Shown: positions 17,902 to 26,886, numbered from the stretch's first letter. The stretch is 64,000 nucleotides of DNA from SABI01 sp963676605 (GCA_963676605.2 CAXXSP010000024.1:103652-167651); one strand, 5' to 3'. Notes: generated by a model not told the origin, from the letters alone. Made by a program: numbers and translations.

Positions 17902-19437
17902 TTACCAGTGTATGGATGCACTGCCTGTCGCCTTCCTCTCTTTCATGAGAATTTTCGCGAATGCTTCATAGGCATCTCTCGTATCAGAGAAGAGAGCGAC
18001 GGATTCAATGCTCTCCTGCAGATAGAGGAGATCATACGGATTCCCGGTTGAGGCCGCAATGGTCGGAATTCCTGTCGCACCGAGAGCATTTGCAAGTGAT
18101 AGCTGTGAGGAATCCTCATATCCTGCATCAATGAGAATGATGATGGCACTGTTGTCACTTGCTTCTTCGATCATTCTGTTGATTTCCTGTGACTCGATCT
18201 CAGAGGAAAACTCCACCCCCTCTCCACCGATCTTCTCAGCCATCCAGAAGGCGAATGAGGGAGTATATTCATCTTCCTCCCTTTTTCTTGAGAGGAAAAG
18301 AGGAAACTGTCCGATATCGGAAAGTTCTCCCTCCCGGGAGTGAACGAGAGTGAGAGCCCGTTCAAGAATCGAGGAGGTGAAGGAACTGTGCATCTCCTGT
18401 GAAAAGGAGAGGTCCGCGCTCTTCCGATCCGCAGTATGATGCTCTTTCATCCGGTGGATTCTTTCACCGGAGAGGGTATGTTCTTCACCATTCATATAGC
18501 CGGTGGATAAGGCGTCGAAGATGCTGGTGATGATCTTCTGCGCATGAGCATAGGATCCGCTGAGAAGAAGCAGGTCACAGCCTGCCTTTGCGCTTTCAAC
18601 CGCTGCGGTTTCTATCGGTATTGTATCACTGATCTGGGGCAGGTCGATGAAGGGTGTGAGGACGACTCCGTCGAAACCAGATTCTTCTCTCAGGTAATCG
18701 TGGATCAGGGATTGGGACATACTTGAGATGGTCTGTTCGGAATCAAACGCCTGATAATATGCGGGTGCGCACATCAGCGACTCAAGGCCTTGATTCATGG
18801 CTGATTCAAAAGGAAAAAGCTCGCAGTTTTTCAACTCTTCGAAAGATTTTTCCTGTATTCTCAGTGAGCTGTTCACCCCTTTGTACGTTTCACCGAATCC
18901 GGGGAAATCATGGGCGACAGCAACCATCGCCGAGCCGGTAAGTCCCTGCATCATGGAGTTTCCAAAACGGGAGACGACATCCACCTGATCCGAGAAGCAG
19001 AGCAATCCCTGTTCTCTTTTCATTCTGTTCGTATTGATATTGAGAGAAGGAGCGATCAGTGCGTCGATACCGAGACTGCCGAGTTCAAGTGCGAGCATCC
19101 GTCCGGCAGAGAATGCATTTCCCTCATCTCCTGAGCTGGCAAGCGCAAGGTTGTTGGGAATCGGTGTCATCACCCGCTGCAATGCCTGTTCACTCTCGGC
19201 ATCGGAGAGCAGGAAAATAAACGCCTCAAGGTCTGTCGCCTTAAGGACCGCATTCCGGATAGCTGAGATCAGAGCTCTCAGCTGCTCTGTTTCTACGATA
19301 TTCTCTCCCCGGAGAATGATCGATGTCAATTTGAAGTCTTTCAGAATATCGAGAAACTCCTGCGTGAGTTCAGGCCCCTCGATACCTGTCACGAATCGTT
19401 GCGAGACTGACTGTTCATACGAGAGTGTTGTGTTCAT
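17902..19437 (-). CDS. Glycoside hydrolase family 3-like protein with altered active site
   Basis: 511 residues with the overall GH3/NagZ barrel pattern: PTP-like strand TPIPNNLALA, ALELGSLGIDALIAPSLNI, AHDFPGFGET (175-184) and SGFDGVVLTP (253-262). In active NagZ-type enzymes the third element reads KHFPGHGD and the last ends in TD with the Asp nucleophile. Here Lys-His is His-Asp, the second His is Phe, and the nucleophile Asp is Pro. The N-terminal DQEGG motif is not recognisable either. The fold is likely kept while normal hydrolysis is unlikely. It may bind glycans or have shifted chemistry. No signal peptide is seen. An AGGATAGGA site precedes the ATG. Confidence 0.75.
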   Translation of the reverse strand: MNTTLSYEQSVSQRFVTGIEGPELTQEFLDILKDFKLTSIILRGENIVETEQLRALISAIRNAVLKATDLEAFIFLLSDAESEQALQRVMTPIPNNLALASSGDEGNAFSAGRMLALELGSLGIDALIAPSLNINTNRMKREQGLLCFSDQVDVVSRFGNSMMQGLTGSAMVAVAHDFPGFGETYKGVNSSLRIQEKSFEELKNCELFPFESAMNQGLESLMCAPAYYQAFDSEQTISSMSQSLIHDYLREESGFDGVVLTPFIDLPQISDTIPIETAAVESAKAGCDLLLLSGSYAHAQKIITSIFDALSTGYMNGEEHTLSGERIHRMKEHHTADRKSADLSFSQEMHSSFTSSILERALTLVHSREGELSDIGQFPLFLSRKREEDEYTPSFAFWMAEKIGGEGVEFSSEIESQEINRMIEEASDNSAIIILIDAGYEDSSQLSLANALGATGIPTIAASTGNPYDLLYLQESIESVALFSDTRDAYEAFAKILMKERKATGSASIHW

Positions 19438-19516
19438 CTGTTCCTATCCTTCGTCATTTCAGTGACTGGAAAAATGATACCAGAGATAAGAATCAGGGTC
19501 AATTGAATCGAATTTT

Positions 19517-19545
19517 GTTGCAATTTGTTGCAACTTTGATATACT
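19517..19545 (+). promoter_or_regulatory. arcC promoter with two GTTGCAAY repeats
   Basis: TTGCAA (19518-19523), 16 bases and TATACT (19540-19545). GTTGCAAT (19517-19524) and GTTGCAAC (19527-19534, a perfect palindrome) are spaced one helical turn apart within the promoter, as expected for an operator. The regulator is unknown. Confidence 0.5.
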
Positions 19546-19584
19546 GATACCTGTTAAGACTCTTAGGAAGGAGAGACTAAAAGA

Positions 19585-20532
19585 ATGGAAGAAAGTAAAC
19601 TTATCGTGATTGCCATAGGGGGAAACTCCCTCATTGAAGACTCTCACCATGTGACGGTCAAAAGCCAGTATGAAGCAGCCCAGAAGACAGCTCACAGGAT
19701 CGTGAAGCTGGTACAGGACGGACATCGGGTCGTGATTGCCCACGGGAACGGACCGCAGGTAGGTTTTATCCTGCTCAGAGCCGAATACTCGAGCAAGATT
19801 CTTCATTCGGTACCTCTCGATTCCTGCGTTGCAGATACGCAGGGAGCTATCGGGTATCAGCTGCAGAGAGCATTGAAGAACGAATTCACCTCGGCACAGG
19901 TGAACAGGCAGGTGGCGACGGTCGTGACTCAGGTGGAGGTTGATCCGAAGGATCCTTCGTTCAATAACCCGACGAAACCGATCGGAGCCTTCATGAGTCA
20001 GGAAGCTGCTGAAGAGCATCGGCAGAACCACGGCTGGTCTATTGTCGAGGACGCAGGAAGAGGGTATCGCCGTGTAGTCGCTTCCCCGAAACCGAAATCG
20101 ATCGTCGAACTCGATACGATACAGCTGCTGCTTGACAGCGGTGTTATCGTCATCGCCGCAGGCGGTGGAGGAATTCCGGTCATCCGTGATGAGGAAGGAA
20201 TGCTTGACGGGAAAGAAGCTGTAATCGACAAGGACCTTGCCGCAGCCCTCATGGCAAAACAGCTCAAGGCTGACCTGTTCATCATCTCAACCGCGGTGGA
20301 GAGAGTCTCCCTTCATTACGGGAAACCCGATCAGAAAGATCTCGCGACGATCACACTCGACGAGTGCCAGAAATATGTGGATGAAGGTCATTTCGCTCCC
20401 GGAAGCATGCTTCCGAAGATTCAGGCTATGATGGACTTTGTGAAAACAACAGGACAGACAGGTGTCATCACGAATCCTGAGCACATCTATAATGCCGTCT
20501 ACGGAGATGAAGGGACGAAGATCGTATCCTGA
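19585..20532 (+). CDS. arcC: Carbamate kinase
   Basis: 315 residues. It transfers phosphate between carbamoyl phosphate and ADP, giving ATP from arginine or citrulline, purine or allantoin breakdown. The amino-acid-kinase fold shows the opening IVIAIGGNSL, the AHGNGPQVG loop, the family segment VVASPKPKSIVE, the AAGGGGIPV loop, VIDKDLAAALMA, and the C-terminal AMMDFVKTTGQTGVITN. The AAGGAG ribosome site lies 9-10 bases before the ATG. Neither arcA nor arcB is adjacent, so the source of carbamoyl phosphate is not shown here. It is a single-gene unit with its own promoter and terminator. Confidence 0.95.
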   Translation: MEESKLIVIAIGGNSLIEDSHHVTVKSQYEAAQKTAHRIVKLVQDGHRVVIAHGNGPQVGFILLRAEYSSKILHSVPLDSCVADTQGAIGYQLQRALKNEFTSAQVNRQVATVVTQVEVDPKDPSFNNPTKPIGAFMSQEAAEEHRQNHGWSIVEDAGRGYRRVVASPKPKSIVELDTIQLLLDSGVIVIAAGGGGIPVIRDEEGMLDGKEAVIDKDLAAALMAKQLKADLFIISTAVERVSLHYGKPDQKDLATITLDECQKYVDEGHFAPGSMLPKIQAMMDFVKTTGQTGVITNPEHIYNAVYGDEGTKIVS

Positions 20533-20546
20533 GGTGATTCTCACAC

Positions 20547-20570
20547 AAGCCCGTCTTCACAGACGGGCTT
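20547..20570. terminator. Bidirectional hairpin between arcC and nitroreductase gene
   Basis: AAGCCCGTCT (20547-20556) and AGACGGGCTT (20561-20570) form a perfect 10-bp stem with a TCAC loop between two convergent genes. Confidence 0.75.
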
Positions 20571-20578
20571 CATTCTGC

Positions 20579-21121
20579 TCAGACGTTGTAGCGGAGGATT
20601 TCAGTGAGGGGTTTTCTTACACGCGCGGCGTGCTCAATACTCCGGTGCTTTTCATTCAGTGAGCTCTCGTCTCCCTTATACCCTACGATGATAAGCGTCT
20701 CGAGCACATCTTCTTGGGGGATCTTCAGAGCCTTCTTTGCTCTCTCTGCATCGAATCCTGCAATGGGATGAACGTACAGCCCCTCTTCAACTCCCTGCAG
20801 CTGAAGTGCCATCGCCGCCATCCCTAACTCGAAATGTGCGAAATCACGTCCTCCGTACTGGAGTGACCATGCCGCATTCGTCACCAGGGCGATGATGAGA
20901 GGTGCTTTCAAACCCCAGTAATTCCCTCCTGTCAGAGTTCCTTTCAGTTCCGTGAGGGGTTCCTTTTCATCTACGGCGATGAATTTCCAGGGCTGGGAAT
21001 TCATCGCAGAGGGGGCGAGGGATGCTGCTCTTATCATGCGCTCCACGACAGCACGATCTATCTTCCTTGAATCAAATGCACGATACGCATGTCTTTTCTC
21101 TAATGTTTCCATGCCTGACAT
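20579..21121 (-). CDS. Nitroreductase-family FMN oxidoreductase
   Basis: 180 residues, the usual size. The N-terminal RHAYRAFDSRKIDR contains the FMN-phosphate Arg motif, SLAPSAMNSQPWKFI is the family's second flavin-binding block, and the C-terminal DVLETLIIVGYKGD lies near the end. Such enzymes reduce nitro compounds, quinones or flavins with NAD(P)H; the natural substrate is not known. The AAGGAG site precedes the start. It is 14 bases downstream of the DUF4105 gene on the same strand, so both may share one transcript. Confidence 0.88.
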   Translation of the reverse strand: MSGMETLEKRHAYRAFDSRKIDRAVVERMIRAASLAPSAMNSQPWKFIAVDEKEPLTELKGTLTGGNYWGLKAPLIIALVTNAAWSLQYGGRDFAHFELGMAAMALQLQGVEEGLYVHPIAGFDAERAKKALKIPQEDVLETLIIVGYKGDESSLNEKHRSIEHAARVRKPLTEILRYNV

Positions 21122-21135
21122 GGTTAACTCCTTGC

Positions 21136-22494
21136 CTACCAGGTCCTGTCACTGAGAGTGCGGGTCCTTTTCATGAGCAGAGCCCGTGAGAAGGTTGAGT
21201 TTGCAACATACAGCGGCAGGATCACTGCGAATATATTGTAATTGTTCTGATAGAGGTATTCGGGGAATACCGCTTTCAACACAATATGCGCAATGCAGAT
21301 CCAAACGGCAACTGTATTGAGTCTTTCCAGAAGTTCCATGTTCCCTTTTCTGTTGAACAGGAAGGGGATGACGGCAACGAACATGATGAGGGCGAGGGGA
21401 GAGACGAGGATGATATTCTCATTGAAATAGGCAACATCGTGAGTAGTCGCGCTCATGAGGAAAAGAATCAGCAGGCTGAAGAGGGAGAAGATAAGCGTCC
21501 AGGCGGAGGTGATCAGGCCGAACAGGACGGTCGCCGTGCTTCTAGCTCCGCTGAACAGAGCGTGAAGACGCATCCGCTTCAGGAAGAGCGTCATCGCTGC
21601 AGTGCCGAGGGATGCCAGGAAGAGCAGGAGGTTTGCCTTACCTCTGCTCTGGTTCATGTCGGGACGCAGTCCCTCCGGCTCCGTAGAGAGTATCTCCCTG
21701 TTCTCTGCGAGAGGAACACGTATCCCGTCAATATCTGTGTACGAGAACGCCAACACTTCCTCTTCGAGGATATGGGGCAGGAACATGGCTTCCCAGGCAC
21801 TGATTTCCCGGTCTATCGCCCCGCCCTGGAGGAAGTCGAGCATCAGCATGACAAGCGGGTTCCCCGCGCTGCTTTTAGCAACGAGTTCTCTCAGTGTCAG
21901 AGGGTAGGGCTCTGCCTTCGCCCATGCACTGAACTGTCCTGAGGTGGCTGTGTCTATGATATCGCGTATTCTTGTTGAGCAGTTCTCATCATAATAGTGG
22001 TAGAGGTAGGTGTTGTGTTCGCGGTCAGTTACCATGTTCAGGTGTCTCAGAACCTCTATGATGACATGTTCGGGCAGATTCAGCTCCACCTGTGAGATAT
22101 CCCGCTGTTCATCCTGTGCAATCGATATCCTCATCCGTGCATCTGTCGCCCAGGTGAGATACCAGAGTCTTCCAAGTGCGAACTGCCGGTAGAAACCGTC
22201 CTCGAACGAGACAATCCCGAAATCGTACATGACGCTTCTTCCGGTCTGTGTGTCCTCAACGATGAGAGAGGTATGACCGAACCACACGTAGAGAGGATCA
22301 TCACGTCCCATGGTGGTCAGATACAGACGGTACCGCCCTTCCTGAATCTCGTCTGTGTCCCAGAAATCCTCCCCTTGGAGCATCTTCGCTGAACTGTTCG
22401 GATTATCGATCTCAAAGGCAGGATCGAGAGAGATGGAGAACAGCTGAGTGAGGCCGATAAGAACTATGAAGAGTATCAGAAGTCGCTTTTTCAT
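21136..22494 (-). CDS. DUF4105/Lnb-type membrane protein, candidate lipoprotein N-acyltransferase
   Basis: 452 residues: a signal-anchor at 1-20, an exported domain at about 40-290, then about five membrane spans. The exported domain carries the DUF4105 (now Lnb N-terminal domain) blocks: VWFGHTSLIVED with the likely catalytic His, VMYDFGIVSFEDGF, LGRLWYLTW, and DENCSTRIRDIID with the likely catalytic Cys. Lnb was described in Bacteroidetes as an alternative enzyme that adds the third acyl chain to lipoproteins. The same domain order here makes that role plausible in a lipoprotein-rich spirochaete, but it is inferred. No good ribosome site is seen before the start. Confidence 0.75.
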   Translation of the reverse strand: MKKRLLILFIVLIGLTQLFSISLDPAFEIDNPNSSAKMLQGEDFWDTDEIQEGRYRLYLTTMGRDDPLYVWFGHTSLIVEDTQTGRSVMYDFGIVSFEDGFYRQFALGRLWYLTWATDARMRISIAQDEQRDISQVELNLPEHVIIEVLRHLNMVTDREHNTYLYHYYDENCSTRIRDIIDTATSGQFSAWAKAEPYPLTLRELVAKSSAGNPLVMLMLDFLQGGAIDREISAWEAMFLPHILEEEVLAFSYTDIDGIRVPLAENREILSTEPEGLRPDMNQSRGKANLLLFLASLGTAAMTLFLKRMRLHALFSGARSTATVLFGLITSAWTLIFSLFSLLILFLMSATTHDVAYFNENIILVSPLALIMFVAVIPFLFNRKGNMELLERLNTVAVWICIAHIVLKAVFPEYLYQNNYNIFAVILPLYVANSTFSRALLMKRTRTLSDRTW

Positions 22495-22621
22495 CGTGTA
22501 TCATCTCTACCATACCCGAACTCAGAGGCATTGAGTAGTCCCTGTTACCACGATTCTTCCATTCTGTCAGATTGACTATTCATCCCAGTGATGTCACTCT
22601 AGGGACTCAGGGGGTAGACAA

Positions 22622-23377
22622 GTGAGTAGAGATGTTCAGACATCAGGTATCACACTGAAGAGCGTGAACTGGGGCGAACTTCACAGGAAGATTACCATGC
22701 TGACCCCTGACCTCGGAGTCGTGGATGCGGTTGTATACGGTGCGAGGAAGGGGAAACTCTCCGCTGCAAGTGAACCCTTCACGACACTGAGAGCGTTTCT
22801 CTACGCACAGGTGGGAAGAGACTACTACACCCTGAAGGATATCGCAGTGATACAGGATCTCCCGTTTCTGAGATCACAGATCTCACGGATCTACGCCGGC
22901 CATGCGATGAGCGAGATCTGCCTGAAGATGCACGGGGGAGATTACGAAGCGATGTACACTCTCCTTTCAGAAGGGCTCAGTCTGCTTGACCTGAAAGAGA
23001 CTGAAACTCTTCAGGTACTTATTCAGTTCATCTACCGCTTCATTGCCGTTACCGGTCTCGCCGGTGACCTTGAAACCTGTCCCCTGTGTGACAGAAAGTA
23101 CCGGGAGAAAGAGGTGCTGTCATACCACACGGGTATTCACTCTCCGGTATGCGAGAACTGCGCCGATACCTCCCATCTCCTTCTGTACCCCGGCATGAGA
23201 AGGTATCTGACCGTGAGCAGTGCCCTGGACATGAGAGAGGCTGCAGCCCTTGAGCTCTCCTCCTCCGCCCGGGAGAGGATTTTCCTCTACCTGCGAGATT
23301 CTCTCCGTGATATTCAGGGGTACCCTTTACAGAGTCTCATCGATAGTACTATGTTTATGATACCCGCGAGCGAGTAG
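22622..23377 (+). CDS. recO: DNA repair protein RecO
   Basis: 251 residues. RecO works with RecF and RecR to load RecA onto SSB-coated single-strand DNA. The N-terminal OB fold (about 8-80, including GVVDAVVYGARKGK), a helical middle part, and a zinc finger of two Cys pairs (CPLCDRK and CENC) at about residues 155-180 match the family. The start is GTG with CAGGGGGT upstream. It is 14 bases before recJ on the same strand, which fits a repair operon. Confidence 0.9.
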   Translation: MSRDVQTSGITLKSVNWGELHRKITMLTPDLGVVDAVVYGARKGKLSAASEPFTTLRAFLYAQVGRDYYTLKDIAVIQDLPFLRSQISRIYAGHAMSEICLKMHGGDYEAMYTLLSEGLSLLDLKETETLQVLIQFIYRFIAVTGLAGDLETCPLCDRKYREKEVLSYHTGIHSPVCENCADTSHLLLYPGMRRYLTVSSALDMREAAALELSSSARERIFLYLRDSLRDIQGYPLQSLIDSTMFMIPASE

Positions 23378-23391
23378 GAAAGTGAGTTAGC

Positions 23392-25575
23392 ATGAAACAA
23401 TGGAAGAAAGAGGCTATTTCGGTGGAGCACGTACGTGCTCTCCATGAGAAATTCGGTCTCGATTATATAACAGCGACATTATTGACCAGGAGACATATTC
23501 ACGAGAAGGAATCTCTGAAATATTATCTTGAGTCTGAACTCTCCTATGCGCACAACCCCTTCGACTTCGATGAGATGGAGCAGGCCGTCGAGCGTGTGCT
23601 TATGGCTGCAGAAGAAGGAGAGAAGGTCAGGGTTGTCGGTGATCGTGATGTTGACGGGATCACCAGCACGGCTATTCTGACAGAGAGTCTGGGGAAATTC
23701 GGACTAGAAGTTTCCTGGAGCCTTCCTGAGGGAGATGATCCCTACGGTCTCACGCGGAAGATGGTGGATGCTGCCCGTTCGGATGACGTTACCCTTATCA
23801 TTACGGTAGACTGCGGGATCTCGAATGTTGATGAGGTGGAATATGCCACTTCCCTTGGAATCGATGTGATCGTCACCGACCATCACATCGCAGGAGACTA
23901 CGTCCCGGATGCAGTTGCCGTCATCGACCCGAAAATAGAAGAGTGCGACTATCCCTTCACCCATCTTGCAGGCTGCGGAGTAGCTGCAAAGTTTGTATGG
24001 GCTGTAGCATTCGGTATGAGCGATTTCTTCCAGCAGGATGTGATCCTGCTCCACTCCTTTCCCGGTAACAGCGAGTCAGGGAAGGAGACAGTTATTATTG
24101 AAGCTGTGAAGCTGAGAAATCTCCGGGAGACCGAACGGATGGTCGAGGAGATCGTGCCGGGCGTACTCTCCGTTCATCAGTCCAGAATCCTGCAGTTCCT
24201 GAACTGTTCACTGCCTATTCTTGTACTGGATGTCGATACGGAGTTGCTTCTCCTCAACAAGGCTTTTTCCTCCAAGGTCGATATCCACCTCGGAGAGCTG
24301 AGAACGCTCTTCGAGAAAACCATTTCTCAGATTAAAGATCAATCGCTCTTTTCGTTGAAACAGGTGAGCAAAGCTGTCCGCTACTCTCGCTATGCGAGTG
24401 AGCTTGATGTTCTCATTTCTCTCTTCCGTCACCATGTCACGCAGTCGATACCCTTTCTGAAAAACGAGTACGCCTCCGTGTTCGACCTGGTGGCACTGGG
24501 AACGATAGCTGATCTGATGCCTATGGCGGATGAGAACAGGATCATGGTACGTCAGGGCCTCAAGGAACTCTCACAGACACGCCGTCCGGGGCTCATTGTC
24601 CTTCTGAATCAGCAGAATCTTCTGGGCAAACAGCTCGCTACCACCGATATAGGATGGAGAATCACCCCGGTTATCAACGCAAGCGGAAGAATGGGGGAAC
24701 CCTCTCTCGCGCTCCGCCTTCTCCTGTGTACCTCCATGGAGGATGCCGAGACTTTAGCCCAGCAGCTCCTCGCTCTCAACAGAAAACGTCAGAAGATAGG
24801 GGAGGATTCCTGGAATATTCTTCTTCCCAAGGCGAAAAAAAGCTGTGAAGCGAATGATCATAAATTCCTCGTGGTTGAGGATCAGAACGTCAACAGGGGA
24901 CTGACCGGAATCATGGCGAGCAGGCTGATGAAACAGTTCAAAGTGCCTGCGATGGTCATTGCCCATATCGATGACGAGAGAGTGACCGGATCGATCAGAA
25001 GCCCCGGCGAGCTTGACGTGAGGGAATTCCTTTCCACCTTCGAAGACCTGTTCTACGACTTCGGAGGACACCGGTGCGCCGGAGGATTCAGCATGAACCG
25101 TGAGAACCTCGCTCTGCTGAGCGAACGGGTGAATGAGTCGATCATGCACCTCGAAGAAGTGGAGAAAGAGGAGGAAGAGGTTCCCATTGATGTAGAACTC
25201 CCTGCGAAATATATGACACCGGACATCATCCGTCTCGTCGAACTGTTCGAACCCTACGGAGAAGGAAATCCCCCGATACATTTCCTCATCAGCAAGGCGG
25301 TGATTGAGGAGGTGAAAATTCTCAATAACTCGCGGGCTGAGGCTCCGGACCATGTGAAATTCACCATCGCCTACGGTTCCTTTAAGTGGCCTGCCCTCAT
25401 GTGGAACGGAGCAGAAACTGTGGCGGATTCCTATCGAAGCGGAGATGAGATCGATATGGTGTTCAGGATGGGGCGCAACTATTTTCGGAATCAGGAGACC
25501 CTCCAGCTCACCGTTGTGGATATCAGGAAGTACAGGACGCCGATCGACGAGATCATGAGAGTTCCTCAGCAGTGA
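23392..25575 (+). CDS. recJ: Single-strand-specific exonuclease RecJ, with a large internal insertion
   Basis: 727 residues. A 5'-3' single-strand DNA exonuclease of the DHH family. Seen in order: motif I GDRDVDGITS (83-92), TVDCGISN (138-145), the DHH motif VTDHH (161-165), HLAGCGVA (191-198), DLVALGTIADLMP (365-377), INASGRMGEP, and the DHHA1 motif GGHRCAGGF. The C-terminal OB-like part includes FEPYGEGNPP. Between residues 199 and 365 there are about 165 residues where typical RecJ has about 45, so an extra block of about 115-120 residues is inserted in the DHH core. The block resembles nothing I recognise. It is in an operon with recO. Confidence 0.92.
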   Translation: MKQWKKEAISVEHVRALHEKFGLDYITATLLTRRHIHEKESLKYYLESELSYAHNPFDFDEMEQAVERVLMAAEEGEKVRVVGDRDVDGITSTAILTESLGKFGLEVSWSLPEGDDPYGLTRKMVDAARSDDVTLIITVDCGISNVDEVEYATSLGIDVIVTDHHIAGDYVPDAVAVIDPKIEECDYPFTHLAGCGVAAKFVWAVAFGMSDFFQQDVILLHSFPGNSESGKETVIIEAVKLRNLRETERMVEEIVPGVLSVHQSRILQFLNCSLPILVLDVDTELLLLNKAFSSKVDIHLGELRTLFEKTISQIKDQSLFSLKQVSKAVRYSRYASELDVLISLFRHHVTQSIPFLKNEYASVFDLVALGTIADLMPMADENRIMVRQGLKELSQTRRPGLIVLLNQQNLLGKQLATTDIGWRITPVINASGRMGEPSLALRLLLCTSMEDAETLAQQLLALNRKRQKIGEDSWNILLPKAKKSCEANDHKFLVVEDQNVNRGLTGIMASRLMKQFKVPAMVIAHIDDERVTGSIRSPGELDVREFLSTFEDLFYDFGGHRCAGGFSMNRENLALLSERVNESIMHLEEVEKEEEEVPIDVELPAKYMTPDIIRLVELFEPYGEGNPPIHFLISKAVIEEVKILNNSRAEAPDHVKFTIAYGSFKWPALMWNGAETVADSYRSGDEIDMVFRMGRNYFRNQETLQLTVVDIRKYRTPIDEIMRVPQQ

Positions 25576-25673
25576 TGATCTCCTTTCTCCGATAACACTG
25601 TACTCCTACTTGACAAAACTCTTCTGTTCTATGAATATAAAGAGAATTTTTTCCCGCATACAGAGGGAAGGGG

Positions 25674-25892
25674 GTGATTACTATAGCTTACGTACGTGTA
25701 GACGACAACGAACCTCTCGAGAAGTCGATCAAGAAATTCAAGAGAATGGTCGAGAAAGAGGGCATTATCCGTGAATGGAAGAAGAGAGAATACTTCGAAA
25801 AGCCTTCAACAATCGAGAACAGAAAGAAAAAAGCTCTCGCAAGAAAGCAGATGAAAAAAGTTCGTAAGATGCACTCCATGAAGAGTTACTAG
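25674..25892 (+). CDS. rpsU: Small ribosomal subunit protein bS21
   Basis: 72 residues, highly basic. The opening AYVRVDDNEPLEKSIKKFKRMVEKEGI and the Lys/Arg-rich tail (RKKKALARKQMKKVRK) are typical of bS21, which sits near the anti-Shine-Dalgarno end of 16S rRNA and helps initiation. The start is GTG, overlapping a purine-rich GAGGGAAGGGGG ribosome site. A TTGACA lies at 25610-25615, but a matching -10 box is not clear. It has its own terminator. Confidence 0.95.
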   Translation: MITIAYVRVDDNEPLEKSIKKFKRMVEKEGIIREWKKREYFEKPSTIENRKKKALARKQMKKVRKMHSMKSY

Positions 25893-25920
25893 TAATTACT
25901 CTGTACATGAGACGCATATC

Positions 25921-25947
25921 ACCGTCGGTACACACCGACGGTTTTTT
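25921..25947 (+). terminator. rpsU terminator
   Basis: ACCGTCGGT (25921-25929), ACAC loop, ACCGACGGT (25934-25942), then a run of T. Confidence 0.9.
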
Positions 25948-25968
25948 ATTCTGAAAAAGGAGCGTGTG

Positions 25969-26886
25969 ATGCCTGTTAAAATCCATGAATCGTTACCAGC
26001 AAGAAAAGTCCTCGAAAAAGAGAATATCTTTGTCATGACGGAGAAGCGGGCGATGAGTCAGGACATCAGACCTCTACGCCTCCTTATTCTCAATCTTATG
26101 CCGCTGAAGAGTTCCACTGAGACCTCTCTGCTGCGGCGCCTCTCGAACACACCTCTCCAGATAGAGGTTGACTTCCTCAGGACTGCCACCTATACCTCAC
26201 GCCATACCTCGGCCGAGTACATGGAGCAGTTCTATATCACCCACGATATAGCACGGGAGCGCACCTATGACGGCCTCATAATCACAGGAGCTCCCATCGA
26301 GCAGATGCCCTTTGAAGAGGTTGAATACTGGGAAGAGCTCTGTGAAATCATGGAGTGGGCGGAGCACCATGTATACTCCACGCTCTTTCTCTGCTGGGGA
26401 GCCCAGGCAGGGATGTATTACCACTACGGAATTCAGAAATATCAGCTGGAGAAGAAGATGTTCGGAGTCTTCGATCACAGCGTATCTGATGATACCGATC
26501 CCCTTCTGAGGGGCTTCGATGAAATGTTCCGCGCTCCTCACTCACGCCATACGGACGTGAAGATTGAGGATGTGAGGAAGGTGAAAGAACTCAATGTTCT
26601 CAGCTACAGTGAGGAAGCAGGGCTCTATATCGCGACCAGCAAAGATAAGAGAAAAGTCTTCGTCTTCGGCCATCCCGAGTATGAAAGACTCACTCTCGAT
26701 GCCGAATACCGCAGAGATTCCGAGAAGAATCTCCCGATCGAGATTCCCCGCAACTACTACATTGATGACGATCCGTCGAAGGGCGTTCAGGTCTCCTGGT
26801 TCGGTCATGGACAGCTTTTGTATACCAATTGGCTCAATTATTATGTCTATCAGACAACACCGTTTGATCTGACGCTTCTTCCGTGA
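25969..26886 (+). CDS. metA: Homoserine O-acetyltransferase, MetA type
   Basis: 305 residues. Acylates homoserine at the first committed step of methionine synthesis. The class-I-amidotransferase-like core has the catalytic Cys142 in FLCWGAQAG and the His in FVFGHPEYERL. Counting from the ATG at 25969, residue 111 is Glu (TGAPIEQ). Work on Bacillus cereus and E. coli MetA showed that Glu111 gives acetyl-CoA use and Gly111 gives succinyl-CoA use, so this enzyme should be an acetyltransferase in spite of the common succinyl label. An AAGGAG site lies 7 bases before the start; a GTG directly before it is in frame but less likely. Confidence 0.93.
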   Translation: MPVKIHESLPARKVLEKENIFVMTEKRAMSQDIRPLRLLILNLMPLKSSTETSLLRRLSNTPLQIEVDFLRTATYTSRHTSAEYMEQFYITHDIARERTYDGLIITGAPIEQMPFEEVEYWEELCEIMEWAEHHVYSTLFLCWGAQAGMYYHYGIQKYQLEKKMFGVFDHSVSDDTDPLLRGFDEMFRAPHSRHTDVKIEDVRKVKELNVLSYSEEAGLYIATSKDKRKVFVFGHPEYERLTLDAEYRRDSEKNLPIEIPRNYYIDDDPSKGVQVSWFGHGQLLYTNWLNYYVYQTTPFDLTLLP

